A stretch of 64,000 nt of DNA from Pseudomonas monsensis (lineage in GTDB: Bacteria > Pseudomonadota > Gammaproteobacteria > Pseudomonadales > Pseudomonadaceae). Shown one piece after another: positions 8,454 to 16,559 of this stretch (its first letter is position 1; every line of letters begins with the position of its first letter). The notes under the pieces were generated by a model, which was given only the letters and a program-made list of their open reading frames with translations, was not told where the DNA came from and searched no databases. The stretch spans positions 4,095,501 to 4,159,500 of the forward strand of contig NZ_CP077087.1 of the NCBI RefSeq assembly GCF_014268495.2, written 5' to 3'. The translations under genes were made by a program, and so were the position numbers.

Positions 8454-9557
8454 ATGGACCCGATCATCGCTGCGACGCAGGCCGATCCCTACCCCTACTA
8501 CGCCGAACTGCGCGCGCAGGGCGGACTGACCTTTCATCACCCGCTGAAACTGTGGGTCGCCAGCAGCGCTCGCGCAGTCTGTGCGGTATTGGCCCATGCC
8601 GATTGCCAGGTGCGTCCAACGCAAGAACCGGTGCCGAAAGCGATTGCCTCGGGAATGGCCGGTAAGGTCTTTGCCCGGTTGATGCGAATGAATGAGGGCG
8701 AACGCCAGCGCTGCCCACGTTCGGCGATCGAACCGGCGCTTGACGTGTTCGATGCAGCCCGGGTGCGGGCGCTGGTGGCTGCACGCCTGATCAGCGCAGA
8801 TGCCGACGGCGTATACAAAGCCATGTTTCGCGGCCCGGTGTGCGTGGTCGCAGCACTGCTCGGTTTCAGCCCGGCGCAAGGCCGGGCGATCAGTGAGCTG
8901 ACCGCTGACTTTGTCGCGTGCCTGTCGCCGCTGAGCAATGATCTGCAACTGATGGCGGCACACGCGGCGGCTGAACAATTACGCGGTTACTTCATCGAGC
9001 TACTCGCCGAATCGAACAACGACTGGTTGAAGGCCATCCTGCAACGCTTCGCGGGCGACGAAGAAACGCTGATCGCCAATCTGATCGGGCTTTGCTCACA
9101 GAGGTTCGAAGCGACGGCCGGGTTGATCGGTAATGCCTTGGTCGCGGTGCGGCGTCAGCCCGCGCTACGCAGTGCACCAATGGATGCGCTGTTGGCTGAG
9201 GTTCAGCGTTTCGATCCATCGGTGCAGAACACTCGGCGCTTTGTCGCGCAGGCTTGTGAGATTGATGGAGTGCGGGTCGAGGCCGGCGAGGTGATTCTGC
9301 TGTTGCTGGCCTCGGCCAATCGCGATCCGGCACTCAACGAACGCCCCGACGAGTTTCTGCTGGATCGCCCGAACCGGCGCAGTTTCAGCTTCGGCAGCGG
9401 CCGGCATCAATGCCCGGGACAACGGCTGGCGTTGACGATTGCCGCTGCGACTGTCGGAGAAATCCTTGACCACGGTGTGAATCTGCAGCAACTGGCCTGG
9501 CACTACCGCCCTTCCTTGAATGGGCGGGTCCCGTTATTCAGCCAGGCACAGCGTTAA
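8454..9557 (+). CDS. Cytochrome P450
   Basis: 367-residue soluble bacterial P450 monooxygenase. Haem-binding loop FSFGSGRHQCPG with the axial cysteine at residue 320, and the K-helix ExxR in LLAEVQRFDP. The I-helix segment reads QRFEATAG where the family usually has AGxET, so the conserved threonine next to the acid is an alanine here, with a threonine one position later. Start at ATG 8454 (MDPIIAATQADPYPYYAELR), typical of class I bacterial P450s. No ferredoxin or reductase gene is adjacent. Likely controlled by the divergent ArsR. Its stop overlaps the convergent CDF gene by 4 bases. Substrate unknown. Confidence 0.9.
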   Translation: MDPIIAATQADPYPYYAELRAQGGLTFHHPLKLWVASSARAVCAVLAHADCQVRPTQEPVPKAIASGMAGKVFARLMRMNEGERQRCPRSAIEPALDVFDAARVRALVAARLISADADGVYKAMFRGPVCVVAALLGFSPAQGRAISELTADFVACLSPLSNDLQLMAAHAAAEQLRGYFIELLAESNNDWLKAILQRFAGDEETLIANLIGLCSQRFEATAGLIGNALVAVRRQPALRSAPMDALLAEVQRFDPSVQNTRRFVAQACEIDGVRVEAGEVILLLLASANRDPALNERPDEFLLDRPNRRSFSFGSGRHQCPGQRLALTIAAATVGEILDHGVNLQQLAWHYRPSLNGRVPLFSQAQR

Positions 9558-10483
9558 GCGCTGCGTAACTCAACCGTCAGGTGCGACAGCTCATGCACCG
9601 GCGCCAGCCGCTCGCGAATTGCCTCGGCAGTGACGCCGGCGGCCGCCACCACACTGACAATCGCCGCCCGTGCCTGCGGGCCGACGTGCCAGACGTGCAG
9701 GTCACTGATGCGCACGTCGTCCGAGGTTTCCAGCAGCTCGCGAATTTCCGCCGCCACCGGTTCGTCGGTGGTGTCGAGCAGCACCGCCGCGCTGTCACGC
9801 ATCAGGTTGTAGGCCCATTTCGCGATGACAATGGAGCCGACAATACCCATCACCGGGTCCAGCCATACCCAACCGAGGTAACGCCCGGCCAGCAACGCGG
9901 CGATCGCCAGCACCGAGGTCAGCGCATCGGCCAGCACATGGACGTAGGCCGAGCGCAGGTTGTTGTCGTGATGGTGATGATGAGCATGGCTGTGGTCATG
10001 CTGATGGCCGTGATCGTGACCGTGATGACCCATCAGTAGAAAAGCGCTGAGGATATTCACGCCCAGTCCAACAATCGCAATCACCGTCGCTTCGCCAAAC
10101 GCTACGGTGGTGGGTTCGAACAAACGAAAAATCGACTCGCCGGCAATGCCCAGCGACACCAGCCCCAGCACCATGGCTGAAGCAAATCCGGCCAGATCGC
10201 CAACCTTGCCGGTGCCGAAACTGTAGCGTCGGTTGTTGGCATTGCGCCGGGCGAAACCGTAGGCCGCCGCGGCGATGCCCAACGCGCCGGCATGGGTCGC
10301 CATGTGGAAACCGTCGGCCAGCAGGGCCATGGAGCCGGTGATGTAGCCGGCGGCGATCTCGCCGATCATCATCACAAACGTCAGCGCCACCACCCACAGG
10401 GTGCGGCGGGCGTTCTCGTCGTGGGACGCGCCGAGGAACTGGTGATCGTGGCTGAAACGATCAGCGCTTGGAGTCAGGCTCAT
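9554..10483 (-). CDS. dmeF: CDF family Co/Ni(/Zn) exporter, DmeF-like
   Basis: 309-residue cation diffusion facilitator in the inner membrane, exchanging a divalent metal for protons. About six membrane spans, metal-site signatures LLADGFHMATHAG in TM2 and HVLADALTS in TM5, a very His-rich cytoplasmic loop (HGHDHGHQHDHSHAHHHHH, around residues 150-170) and a C-terminal cytoplasmic domain. The gene follows an RcnR/DmeR-like regulator by 12 bases, which is the arrangement of cobalt/nickel DmeRF systems, so Co/Ni is preferred over Zn. Substrate specificity is inferred. Confidence 0.88.
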   Translation of the reverse strand: MSLTPSADRFSHDHQFLGASHDENARRTLWVVALTFVMMIGEIAAGYITGSMALLADGFHMATHAGALGIAAAAYGFARRNANNRRYSFGTGKVGDLAGFASAMVLGLVSLGIAGESIFRLFEPTTVAFGEATVIAIVGLGVNILSAFLLMGHHGHDHGHQHDHSHAHHHHHDNNLRSAYVHVLADALTSVLAIAALLAGRYLGWVWLDPVMGIVGSIVIAKWAYNLMRDSAAVLLDTTDEPVAAEIRELLETSDDVRISDLHVWHVGPQARAAIVSVVAAAGVTAEAIRERLAPVHELSHLTVELRSA

Positions 10484-10495
10484 GATGCTCGCGCT

Positions 10496-10771
10496 CTATT
10501 TGGAATAACGGCGGATGGCTTGCAGCAAGTCTTCGGCGCCCTGTGCACGCTCTTCGTCGGTCAGGTCGGGATGCGCCACGTGCTCTCGGGTGTGAGCCTC
10601 GATGAACTGCTCCATCAAACCGTTGACCGCGCCGCGAATCGCCGCCACCAAGTGCAAGGTCTTGGCGCAATCGGCGTCGCCCTCCAGCGCTTTTTCAACC
10701 GCCTGCACCTGCCCGGCGATACGTCGAACGCGGTTGAGCAATTCGTCTTTGTGTTCGTGAATGTGCGACAT
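10496..10771 (-). CDS. dmeR: RcnR/CsoR/DmeR family metal-sensing repressor
   Basis: 91-residue all-helical DNA-binding repressor of the DUF156 family. The residues that bind Ni/Co in RcnR are all present at the same positions: H3, C35, H60 and H64. That points to Co/Ni sensing rather than the copper set of CsoR. Start taken at ATG 10771 (MSHIHEHKDELLNRVRRIAGQ), which places H3 correctly; a longer frame to 10843 lacks support. A G-tract operator directly precedes the start, and dmeF follows by 12 bases, so autoregulation of a two-gene metal-efflux operon is expected. Confidence 0.9.
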   Translation of the reverse strand: MSHIHEHKDELLNRVRRIAGQVQAVEKALEGDADCAKTLHLVAAIRGAVNGLMEQFIEAHTREHVAHPDLTDEERAQGAEDLLQAIRRYSK

Positions 10772-10773
10772 AC

Positions 10774-10793
10774 CTATACCCCCTACCCCTATA
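10774..10793 (-). promoter_or_regulatory. DmeR/RcnR-type G-tract operator
   Basis: On the minus strand TATAGGGGTAGGGGGTATAG: G-runs flanked by TATA/TATAG ends, as in RcnR-family operators. It ends 2 bases before the dmeR ATG, so it also supplies the purine-rich ribosome binding site. Confidence 0.65.
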
Positions 10794-10956
10794 TGCCGCG
10801 CATGATCGCCGATGGCTTCGGCAATCGCAAGCTGGATGAGCATTCAAAGGATGAACGGGATACTGAGAGCGAGCTCAATCCCCCTGTGAGAGCCCACTGG
10901 CGATGACGGATACCGAATGTCAGATAAGGAAAGTCAAGGTCTTTATTACACCCGCC

Positions 10957-11295
10957 TCAATCGTCCCGCGTCAGAACTTCCAACAACTCAATCTCGAACA
11001 GCAGATTCGAATTCGGCGGAATCTTGCCCATCGACCGCTCGCCGTACCCCAGGTGCGCCGGCACCAGCAGTTTGCGCTTGCCGCCCACTTGCATTCCCAT
11101 CAGTCCCTGATCCCACCCCTTGATCACCCGCCCTGTGCCAATCACGCACTGAAACGGTTTGCCACGGCTGTGGGAAGAGTCGAACTCGCTGCCGTCTTCC
11201 AGCCAGCCGGTGTAATGGGTGGTGATCAGTGCGCCTTTGACGGCGGCTTTGCCTTCGCCGACCTGAAGATCGATTACCTGCAACTCATCGTTCAT
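10957..11295 (-). CDS. FKBP-type peptidyl-prolyl cis-trans isomerase
   Basis: 112-residue cytosolic single-domain FKBP with the usual active-site elements: ITTHYTGWLEDGSEFDSS, GRVIKGWDQGLMGMQVGGKR, AHLGYGER and a final FEIELLEV strand. No signal peptide or extra chaperone domain. Start at ATG 11295 is favoured over the in-frame ATG 11304 because AGAGTGA lies at a proper distance. Monocistronic. Confidence 0.93.
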   Translation of the reverse strand: MNDELQVIDLQVGEGKAAVKGALITTHYTGWLEDGSEFDSSHSRGKPFQCVIGTGRVIKGWDQGLMGMQVGGKRKLLVPAHLGYGERSMGKIPPNSNLLFEIELLEVLTRDD

Positions 11296-11458
11296 GACAT
11301 TCACTCTGTTATTCAGCTGGCCGCCGTTTTCCCAGAAATGCCGCTCGTTCGCAACTCATAAACGAAGATGGCCGCTGTATCCCAATCGGTGGCGGAACCC
11401 TTAATATAGCCATCCGCCATTACTTCACGGATTGTTACGTCATGCTGGCAGTTCCCGA

Positions 11459-12538
11459 ATGATTGACCTCTGGATCAGCCTGGCCATTGGCGTCGTCATG
11501 CTTGCCGTGATTGTCGTACTGGTTCTGCGCGAGCGCGGGTTGCGCCGTCGCCTGGCTGAGTACCGAGACCTGCTGACCCGCGCGGCTGAGGGCCGCAATA
11601 TCCATCAGGACGGCGATGCCGAGCGCTTCAAGCGCAGCCAGTATTTTGCGCGTATCGGCACCTGGGACTGGGAGGTCGACACCGATCGGCTGTACTGGTC
11701 GGACGCTATCTACGGCATGTTTGGGTTCAAGATCGGCGAAATCACCCCGTCCTATGCCTTGTTCTGTTCTTGCGTGCACCCGGACGATCGCATCAGGGTG
11801 CGCGACGGTGAATTGCGTTGCCTGGAGACCGGCGAAAACCACGACGAGGAATACCGCGTGGTCTGGCCCGACGGCACCATTCGCTGGCTGCGCGAAACCG
11901 GCAACGTGGTGCGCAACGATCACGACGCGGTGATCAAGATGATGGGCGTGGTGCGCGACATCACCGAAGAAAAAGCCTCGGCGAGTTACCTCAAGCACCT
12001 CGCTCACTTCGACCCGCTGACCGGCCTGCCCAACCGCCTGGTGCTGGAAGAACGTTTGTCCGAAGCGCTGGATCAGGCGAGTCAGACCGCTACGCGGGTG
12101 GCGCTGGTGTTTGTCGACTTGAATGGCTTCAAGAACATCAACGACCACTATGGGCACGCCGCCGGCGACCGGGTGCTGATCACCACCGCCACGCGCCTGA
12201 AACGCATCCTGCGCAACACCGACACGGTCGCCCGGATTGGCGGCGATGAGTTCGTGGTGATCCTGCAAGGCCTCGCCCCGGACCTCGACCTGCAGGACGA
12301 AGCCCGCCGCATCTGTCAGAAGATCTTCATCGAACTGTCGCCGCCGATCACCATCGGCAACGACCAGCGCCATGTCGGCACCAGCCTTGGGGTGGCGGTG
12401 TTTCCGGATCATGCGCCGACCATGGATCGGCTGCTGCACATTGCCGATCTGGCGATGTATGAAGCCAAGCGCAGTGGGAACAATCAGTATCGGTTGGGGG
12501 GCGTGAGCCCTGCGCGGGTGCATGCGCAGGGCTTTTGA
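11459..12538 (+). CDS. PAS-GGDEF diguanylate cyclase, membrane-anchored
   Basis: 359 residues: one N-terminal transmembrane helix (about 2-24), a PAS_3-type sensor domain (about 55-170, with GTWDWEVDTDRLYWSD and the PAC end VVRDITEEK) and a C-terminal GGDEF domain (about 180-340). The catalytic signature RIGGDEF is intact, and an RNTD I-site sits five residues before it, so product inhibition by c-di-GMP is expected. Start at ATG 11459; a TTG at 11432 would add nine residues. The last ten codons contain a perfect hairpin plus T-run, so the terminator is inside the gene. Confidence 0.9.
   Translation: MIDLWISLAIGVVMLAVIVVLVLRERGLRRRLAEYRDLLTRAAEGRNIHQDGDAERFKRSQYFARIGTWDWEVDTDRLYWSDAIYGMFGFKIGEITPSYALFCSCVHPDDRIRVRDGELRCLETGENHDEEYRVVWPDGTIRWLRETGNVVRNDHDAVIKMMGVVRDITEEKASASYLKHLAHFDPLTGLPNRLVLEERLSEALDQASQTATRVALVFVDLNGFKNINDHYGHAAGDRVLITTATRLKRILRNTDTVARIGGDEFVVILQGLAPDLDLQDEARRICQKIFIELSPPITIGNDQRHVGTSLGVAVFPDHAPTMDRLLHIADLAMYEAKRSGNNQYRLGGVSPARVHAQGF
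12506..12536 (+). terminator. Intrinsic terminator inside the 3' end of the GGDEF gene
   Basis: AGCCCTGCGC, 8-base loop, GCGCAGGGCT, then TTT running into the TGA stop. A perfect 10-base stem encoded by the last codons of the gene. Confidence 0.75.
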
Positions 12539-12547
12539 ATCCGGGGC

Positions 12548-12856
12548 TTAACGCTCGACAGGTTGCATCTCGACGATGGTGCCATTGGTGATCATGACCA
12601 TCACGTACTTGTCGTTGATCTGCACCCACTGCGCCTGTTCGACCGGTGCTTTCAAACCTTTCTGTTTCCAGTTTTTCAGCGCTTTGTCACTGCGCTGATA
12701 AACGTCCGGGGCCCGGTCGTTGACCTTCAATTCACGGTCGCTGGTCGGGGACTGGACGGCAGGTTCGCTTGAGGTTTGCGCCGCTTGAACAAGTGGGCTG
12801 ATCCCGGCAATGCCGGCGACGAGGGCCAGGCTGGCGATTAGGGTTTTGCTGTTCAT
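12548..12856 (-). CDS. RcnB-family small periplasmic protein
   Basis: 102 residues: a signal peptide (about 1-25, ending VQA-AQ) and a mature part ending with WVQINDKYVMVMITNGTIVEM, the pattern of the RcnB family (periplasmic proteins linked to Ni/Co homeostasis in E. coli). A good AAGGAGG lies before the ATG 12856; the longer frame to 13144 only reads through REP sequence. Converges on the GGDEF gene 9 bases away. A metal role is by family only. Confidence 0.82.
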   Translation of the reverse strand: MNSKTLIASLALVAGIAGISPLVQAAQTSSEPAVQSPTSDRELKVNDRAPDVYQRSDKALKNWKQKGLKAPVEQAQWVQINDKYVMVMITNGTIVEMQPVER

Positions 12857-12960
12857 CGGTGAACCTCCTTCAGATGTGTGATACCTGAACTCCGACTGCG
12901 GAGGACTGGAATCATTCCTTGTTTTTTTGCATGGGCTGGCCGGGGCATTGTAGTTGGCAG

Positions 12961-13177
12961 ACACACCGCCATCGCTGGCGAGCCAGCTCCCACAGGTGTC
13001 TTGGCTGTACTCGACTTTTTTGAACACCACCAAACCCTGTGGGAGTCTGGCTGTACTCGACTTTTTTGAACACCACCAAACCCTGTGGGAGCCTGGCTTG
13101 CCAGCGATGGGGACAGGCCTTTCAGCATTTTCATTGACTGACACACCGCCATCGCTGGCGAGCCAGCTCCCACAGGG
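12961..13177. repeat. REP cluster with a 46-base tandem duplication
   Basis: This fills the 476-base gene-free stretch between the RcnB-like and MFS genes. Two direct copies of ACACACCGCCATCGCTGGCG... (12961-12996 and 13141-13176) face an inverted copy, CCTGTGGGAGCCTGGCTTGC... (13082-13110). Between them a 46-base unit (GGCTGTACTCGACTTTTTTG...) is repeated in tandem at 13003 and 13049 with one base difference. The remaining flanks (12857-12960, 13178-13332) show no gene. Confidence 0.8.
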
Positions 13178-13332
13178 TTAGAGGTGATTCAAGAGATTGA
13201 TCCGCTTTGCGCATCAATGCATGCCAATAATGCAATTAACATCCAGTTACACCTGCGCCACCATCCACCGCAATAACAACCGTGCGCCGCTTCCACGTCG
13301 CGCACGTCATAAAAGCGGTGGAGTCCTTTGCT

Positions 13333-14625
13333 ATGACAGCCTCAATCCCACACGGCGGCTCGCGGGCCGGTGCCATTTTCCGAGTCACCTCGGGCAACTT
13401 CCTCGAACAGTTCGACTTCTTTCTGTTCGGTTTCTATGCCACACAGATCGCGGCGGTGTTCTTTCCGGCGAGCAGTGAGTTCGCGTCTCTGATGATGACG
13501 TTCGCCGTGTTCGGCGCCGGCTTTTTGATGCGACCGCTGGGCGCCATTGTGCTCGGTGCGTACATCGACGACGTGGGCCGCCGTAAGGGCTTGATCGTCA
13601 CCCTGTCGATCATGGCCAGCGGTACGATCCTGATTGTGCTGGTGCCCGGATACGAAAGCATCGGCTTGTTCGCGCCCGCATTGGTGTTGATCGGGCGGCT
13701 GCTGCAAGGCTTCTCCGCCGGCGCGGAGCTGGGCGGGGTTTCGGTGTATCTCGCGGAGATCGCCACCCCGGGTCGCAAGGGTTTCTTCACGGCCTGGCAG
13801 TCGGCCAGCCAACAAGTGGCGATCATCGTCGCTGCTGCGTTGGGCTACGCACTGAATGCGTGGATGGCGCCGAGCGTGGTGGCCGATTGGGGCTGGCGCA
13901 TTCCGTTTTTCGTCGGTTGCCTGATCGTGCCGTTCATCTTTCTGCTGCGCCGTAACCTGGCGGAAACCGAAGAGTTCGCCGCACGCAAACACCGTCCGAG
14001 CATGCGCGAAGTGTTCCACACCCTCGGCCAGAACTGGGGCGTGGTGTTGGGCGGCATGTTGATGGTGGCGTTGACCACCACCGCGTTCTACCTGATCACC
14101 GTGTACGCGCCGACCTTCGGCAAAACCGTGCTGCACCTGAGCACCTCCGACGCGCTGCTGGTGACCTTGCTGGTGGGCGTGTCGAACTTCTGCTGGCTGC
14201 CGATTGGCGGCATGTTGTCCGACCGTATCGGTCGTCGCCCGGTGCTGATCGCAATGTCGCTGCTGGCCTTGGCCACCACCTACCCGGCGCTGTCGTACCT
14301 GGTGCAGGCGCCGAGCTTCAGCCACATGTTGCTGTCGCTGCTGTGGCTGTCGTTTATCTACGGCATGTACAACGGCGCGATGATCCCGGCGCTCACCGAG
14401 ATCATGCCGGTGGAAGTGCGCGTTGCCGGGTTCTCGCTGGCCTATAGCCTGGCCACTGCGGTCTTCGGCGGTTTCACCCCGGCGATGTCGACCTTTCTGA
14501 TCCAGTACACCGGCGACAAGGCTGCGCCGGGTTACTGGATGAGCATCGGCGCGCTGTGTGCCTTGTGCGCCACCTTGTATCTCTATCGCCGCGCAGGCGG
14601 CCGTCTGCAACCGGTTGCCGCATAA
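13333..14625 (+). CDS. MFS transporter, citrate/tricarballylate proton-symporter type
   Basis: 430-residue inner-membrane protein with 12 predicted spans, in the metabolite:H+ symporter family (CitA/TcuC/KgtP-like). Signatures: SGNFLEQFDFFLFGFYA in TM1, RPLGAIVLGAYIDDVGRRKGL between TM2 and TM3, and the repeat of that loop, LSDRIGRRPVL. Start at ATG 13333 (MTASIPHGG); the ORF extends upstream without a plausible site. It is followed 12 bases later by a ModA-like binding protein, so the two are probably one operon. A small organic acid is the likely substrate. Confidence 0.88.
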   Translation: MTASIPHGGSRAGAIFRVTSGNFLEQFDFFLFGFYATQIAAVFFPASSEFASLMMTFAVFGAGFLMRPLGAIVLGAYIDDVGRRKGLIVTLSIMASGTILIVLVPGYESIGLFAPALVLIGRLLQGFSAGAELGGVSVYLAEIATPGRKGFFTAWQSASQQVAIIVAAALGYALNAWMAPSVVADWGWRIPFFVGCLIVPFIFLLRRNLAETEEFAARKHRPSMREVFHTLGQNWGVVLGGMLMVALTTTAFYLITVYAPTFGKTVLHLSTSDALLVTLLVGVSNFCWLPIGGMLSDRIGRRPVLIAMSLLALATTYPALSYLVQAPSFSHMLLSLLWLSFIYGMYNGAMIPALTEIMPVEVRVAGFSLAYSLATAVFGGFTPAMSTFLIQYTGDKAAPGYWMSIGALCALCATLYLYRRAGGRLQPVAA

Positions 14626-14637
14626 GGAGCAATCATC

Positions 14638-15405
14638 TTGAAAAAACTCATTAACCTCAGCGCCGCCGCCCTCTTCGCGTTCAGCGCCCTGGCACACGCT
14701 GAACAACTGAACGTGATGACGTCGGGCGGCTTCACTGCCGCCTACAAAATCCTCGGGCCGAAATTCGCCGCGGCCACCGGCAACACGCTCGACACCCAGC
14801 TCGGCCCGTCGATGGGCAAGGCGCCGGAAGCGATCCCCAATCGCCTCGCCCGTGGCGAACACGCTGACGTGGTGATCATGGTCGGCTACGCCCTCGACGA
14901 TTTGATCAAGCAGGGCAAGGTCGACCCGGCTTCGCGGGTTGAACTGGCGGATTCGCGGATCGGCCTGGTGGTGCGCCAAGGCGCGCCGAAACCGGACATC
15001 AGCAGCGTCGAAGGCCTGAAGAAAACCCTGCTCGACGCACAATCGGTGGCCTACTCCGACAGCGCCAGCGGCGTGTACATCGAGCAGCAGCTGTTCAAGA
15101 AACTCGGCGTCGAAGATCAACTGAAACCGAAGGCGAAGATGATCCCGAAAGTCCCGGTCGGCTCCGTGGTGGCCACCGGTGACTATCAGCTGGGCTTCCA
15201 GCAGGTCAGCGAATTGCTGCCGGTGCCGGGCGTGACATTTGTCGGCAAGATTCCGGAGTCGGTGCAGTCGGTGACGCGCTTCGCCGCCGGTATCCCGGTC
15301 GGTGCGCAGCATCCAAAAGAAGCCAAGGCCCTGCTCGACTACCTCGCCGCACCCGCGGCCCAGGCAGACGTGCAAGCCACCGGGCTGGATTCGGTCAAGC
15401 GCTGA
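14638..15405 (+). CDS. ModA-like periplasmic substrate-binding protein
   Basis: 255 residues with a signal peptide (about 1-21, ending AHA-EQ) and a type II periplasmic-binding fold related to molybdate-binding ModA (LNVMTSGGFTAAYKILGP at the mature start). The start codon is TTG, supported by AAGGAG eight bases upstream. No ABC permease or ATPase gene is near; instead it sits behind an MFS transporter and converges with a LysR gene, overlapping it by 11 bases. Ligand is probably an organic anion rather than molybdate, but this is inference from context. Confidence 0.83.
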   Translation: MKKLINLSAAALFAFSALAHAEQLNVMTSGGFTAAYKILGPKFAAATGNTLDTQLGPSMGKAPEAIPNRLARGEHADVVIMVGYALDDLIKQGKVDPASRVELADSRIGLVVRQGAPKPDISSVEGLKKTLLDAQSVAYSDSASGVYIEQQLFKKLGVEDQLKPKAKMIPKVPVGSVVATGDYQLGFQQVSELLPVPGVTFVGKIPESVQSVTRFAAGIPVGAQHPKEAKALLDYLAAPAAQADVQATGLDSVKR

Positions 15406-16309
15406 TCGTTGGCGGCTGGACTTTCATTTCCACCACCAGCCGCTCCAGTTCCAGTGCCGCCGGGGTCAACGTGCGACCCCGGCGCTTGATGATGCCGACG
15501 CTGCGCATCACTTGCGGATCGGTCAGCGGCACCCGCGTCAGGATCGGATGATCAGGCCCCGGCATCGCCATCAGCGGCACGGCCGCCACACCCAGCCCCG
15601 CCTCCACCAGACCAATCATGGTCGTCACATGCCGCGTTTCGCAGATGCTCTGACGCTGCGGCACCACGCTGCTCAAGGCCTGATCAAGCAAAAAGCGGTT
15701 GCCCGACGTCTTGTCGAGCGAGATGTAATCCTGCTGATAGAACTCGTCCCACGTCACGCTGCTGCGCCCGGCCAACGGGTGATCGCGCCGGCAAGCAACG
15801 ACATAGCACTCCTGCACAAGCGGTTCGAAATCGACTTTGGCATCCTGAGTGCCCAGGAAACTCAAACCGAAATCCGCCTCGCCATTCACCACTGCGCTGA
15901 GCACATCGTGGGCGCTGGAATCGAGGACCTTGACCTTGATCCGCGGAAACTGCTGGTGGTAACGCGCCACCACCCGCGGCATGAAGTAGTACGCCGCCGA
16001 CGGCACGCAGGCCACGGTGACGTGACCCATTCGGGTCGAAGCGACTTCGCTGATGCCCAGCAATGCCACGTCGAGGTCATCCAGCAAGCGCTCGACGCTG
16101 GGCATGAATCCGCGCCCGGCCTGGGTCAGGCTGACCTTGCGCGTGGTGCGCTCGAACAACTTCACACCGAGGGCGTCTTCGAGCTTTTCGATGCGCCGGC
16201 TCAGCGCCGGTTGTGACAGGCGCACGGTGTCGGCAGCCTTGCGAAAACTGCCCTGCTCGACCACCGCGCGAAAGGCCTGCAGGTCGTTGAGGTCGAAGTT
16301 GATGGCCAT
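15395..16309 (-). CDS. LysR-type transcriptional regulator
   Basis: 304-residue LTTR: winged HTH at residues 6-65 (DLQAFRAVVEQGSFRKAADTV, SQPALSRRIEKLEDALGV) and an effector domain to the end. It points toward the MFS/ModA-like genes and overlaps the latter by 11 bases at the stop; it may regulate them, but convergent orientation gives no proof. Upstream lies a REP pair and then the Kef gene. Confidence 0.88.
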   Translation of the reverse strand: MAINFDLNDLQAFRAVVEQGSFRKAADTVRLSQPALSRRIEKLEDALGVKLFERTTRKVSLTQAGRGFMPSVERLLDDLDVALLGISEVASTRMGHVTVACVPSAAYYFMPRVVARYHQQFPRIKVKVLDSSAHDVLSAVVNGEADFGLSFLGTQDAKVDFEPLVQECYVVACRRDHPLAGRSSVTWDEFYQQDYISLDKTSGNRFLLDQALSSVVPQRQSICETRHVTTMIGLVEAGLGVAAVPLMAMPGPDHPILTRVPLTDPQVMRSVGIIKRRGRTLTPAALELERLVVEMKVQPPTISA

Positions 16310-16390
16310 GGCGAACTCTAAAAAGATTGATTCACAAAGGCTATCAATGTAACCAACTGATGCAAAACATTACAGGGCGCATGAACGGCC

Positions 16391-16485
16391 CTTGTAGGAA
16401 TGAGCCTGCTCGCGATGGCGAAATGTCAGTCAACAACCGGGGATCTGACAGATTGCTATCGCCAGCAGGCTGGCTGCTACAGGGG
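16391..16485. repeat. REP pair upstream of the Kef gene
   Basis: CTTGTAGGAATGAGCCTGCTCGCGATGGCG and the inverted TGCTATCGCCAGCAGGCTGGCTGCTACAGG, 33 bases apart; the TGTAGGxxTGAGCCTGCTCGCGAT class. Confidence 0.75.
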
Positions 16486-16559
16486 ATCTTCAGTGGATCT
16501 TGAATCGTTTCAGCCCTTATCCTTATCGCCCCCGCCGTACCGTTGTCAGGAGTTACCCC

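Noticed and set aside
9960..10030. Short repeats in the His-rich loop of the CDF gene, CRISPR- or microsatellite-like at first glance
   Set aside because: They are CAT/CAC/GTG codons for the metal-binding His loop; no spacers or regular repeats. No CRISPR array was seen in the window.
13342..15375. 677-codon minus-strand ORF over the MFS and ModA-like genes
   Set aside because: Antisense shadow of high-GC coding sequence; His/Arg/Gln-rich composition and no family, while the plus frames are clear.
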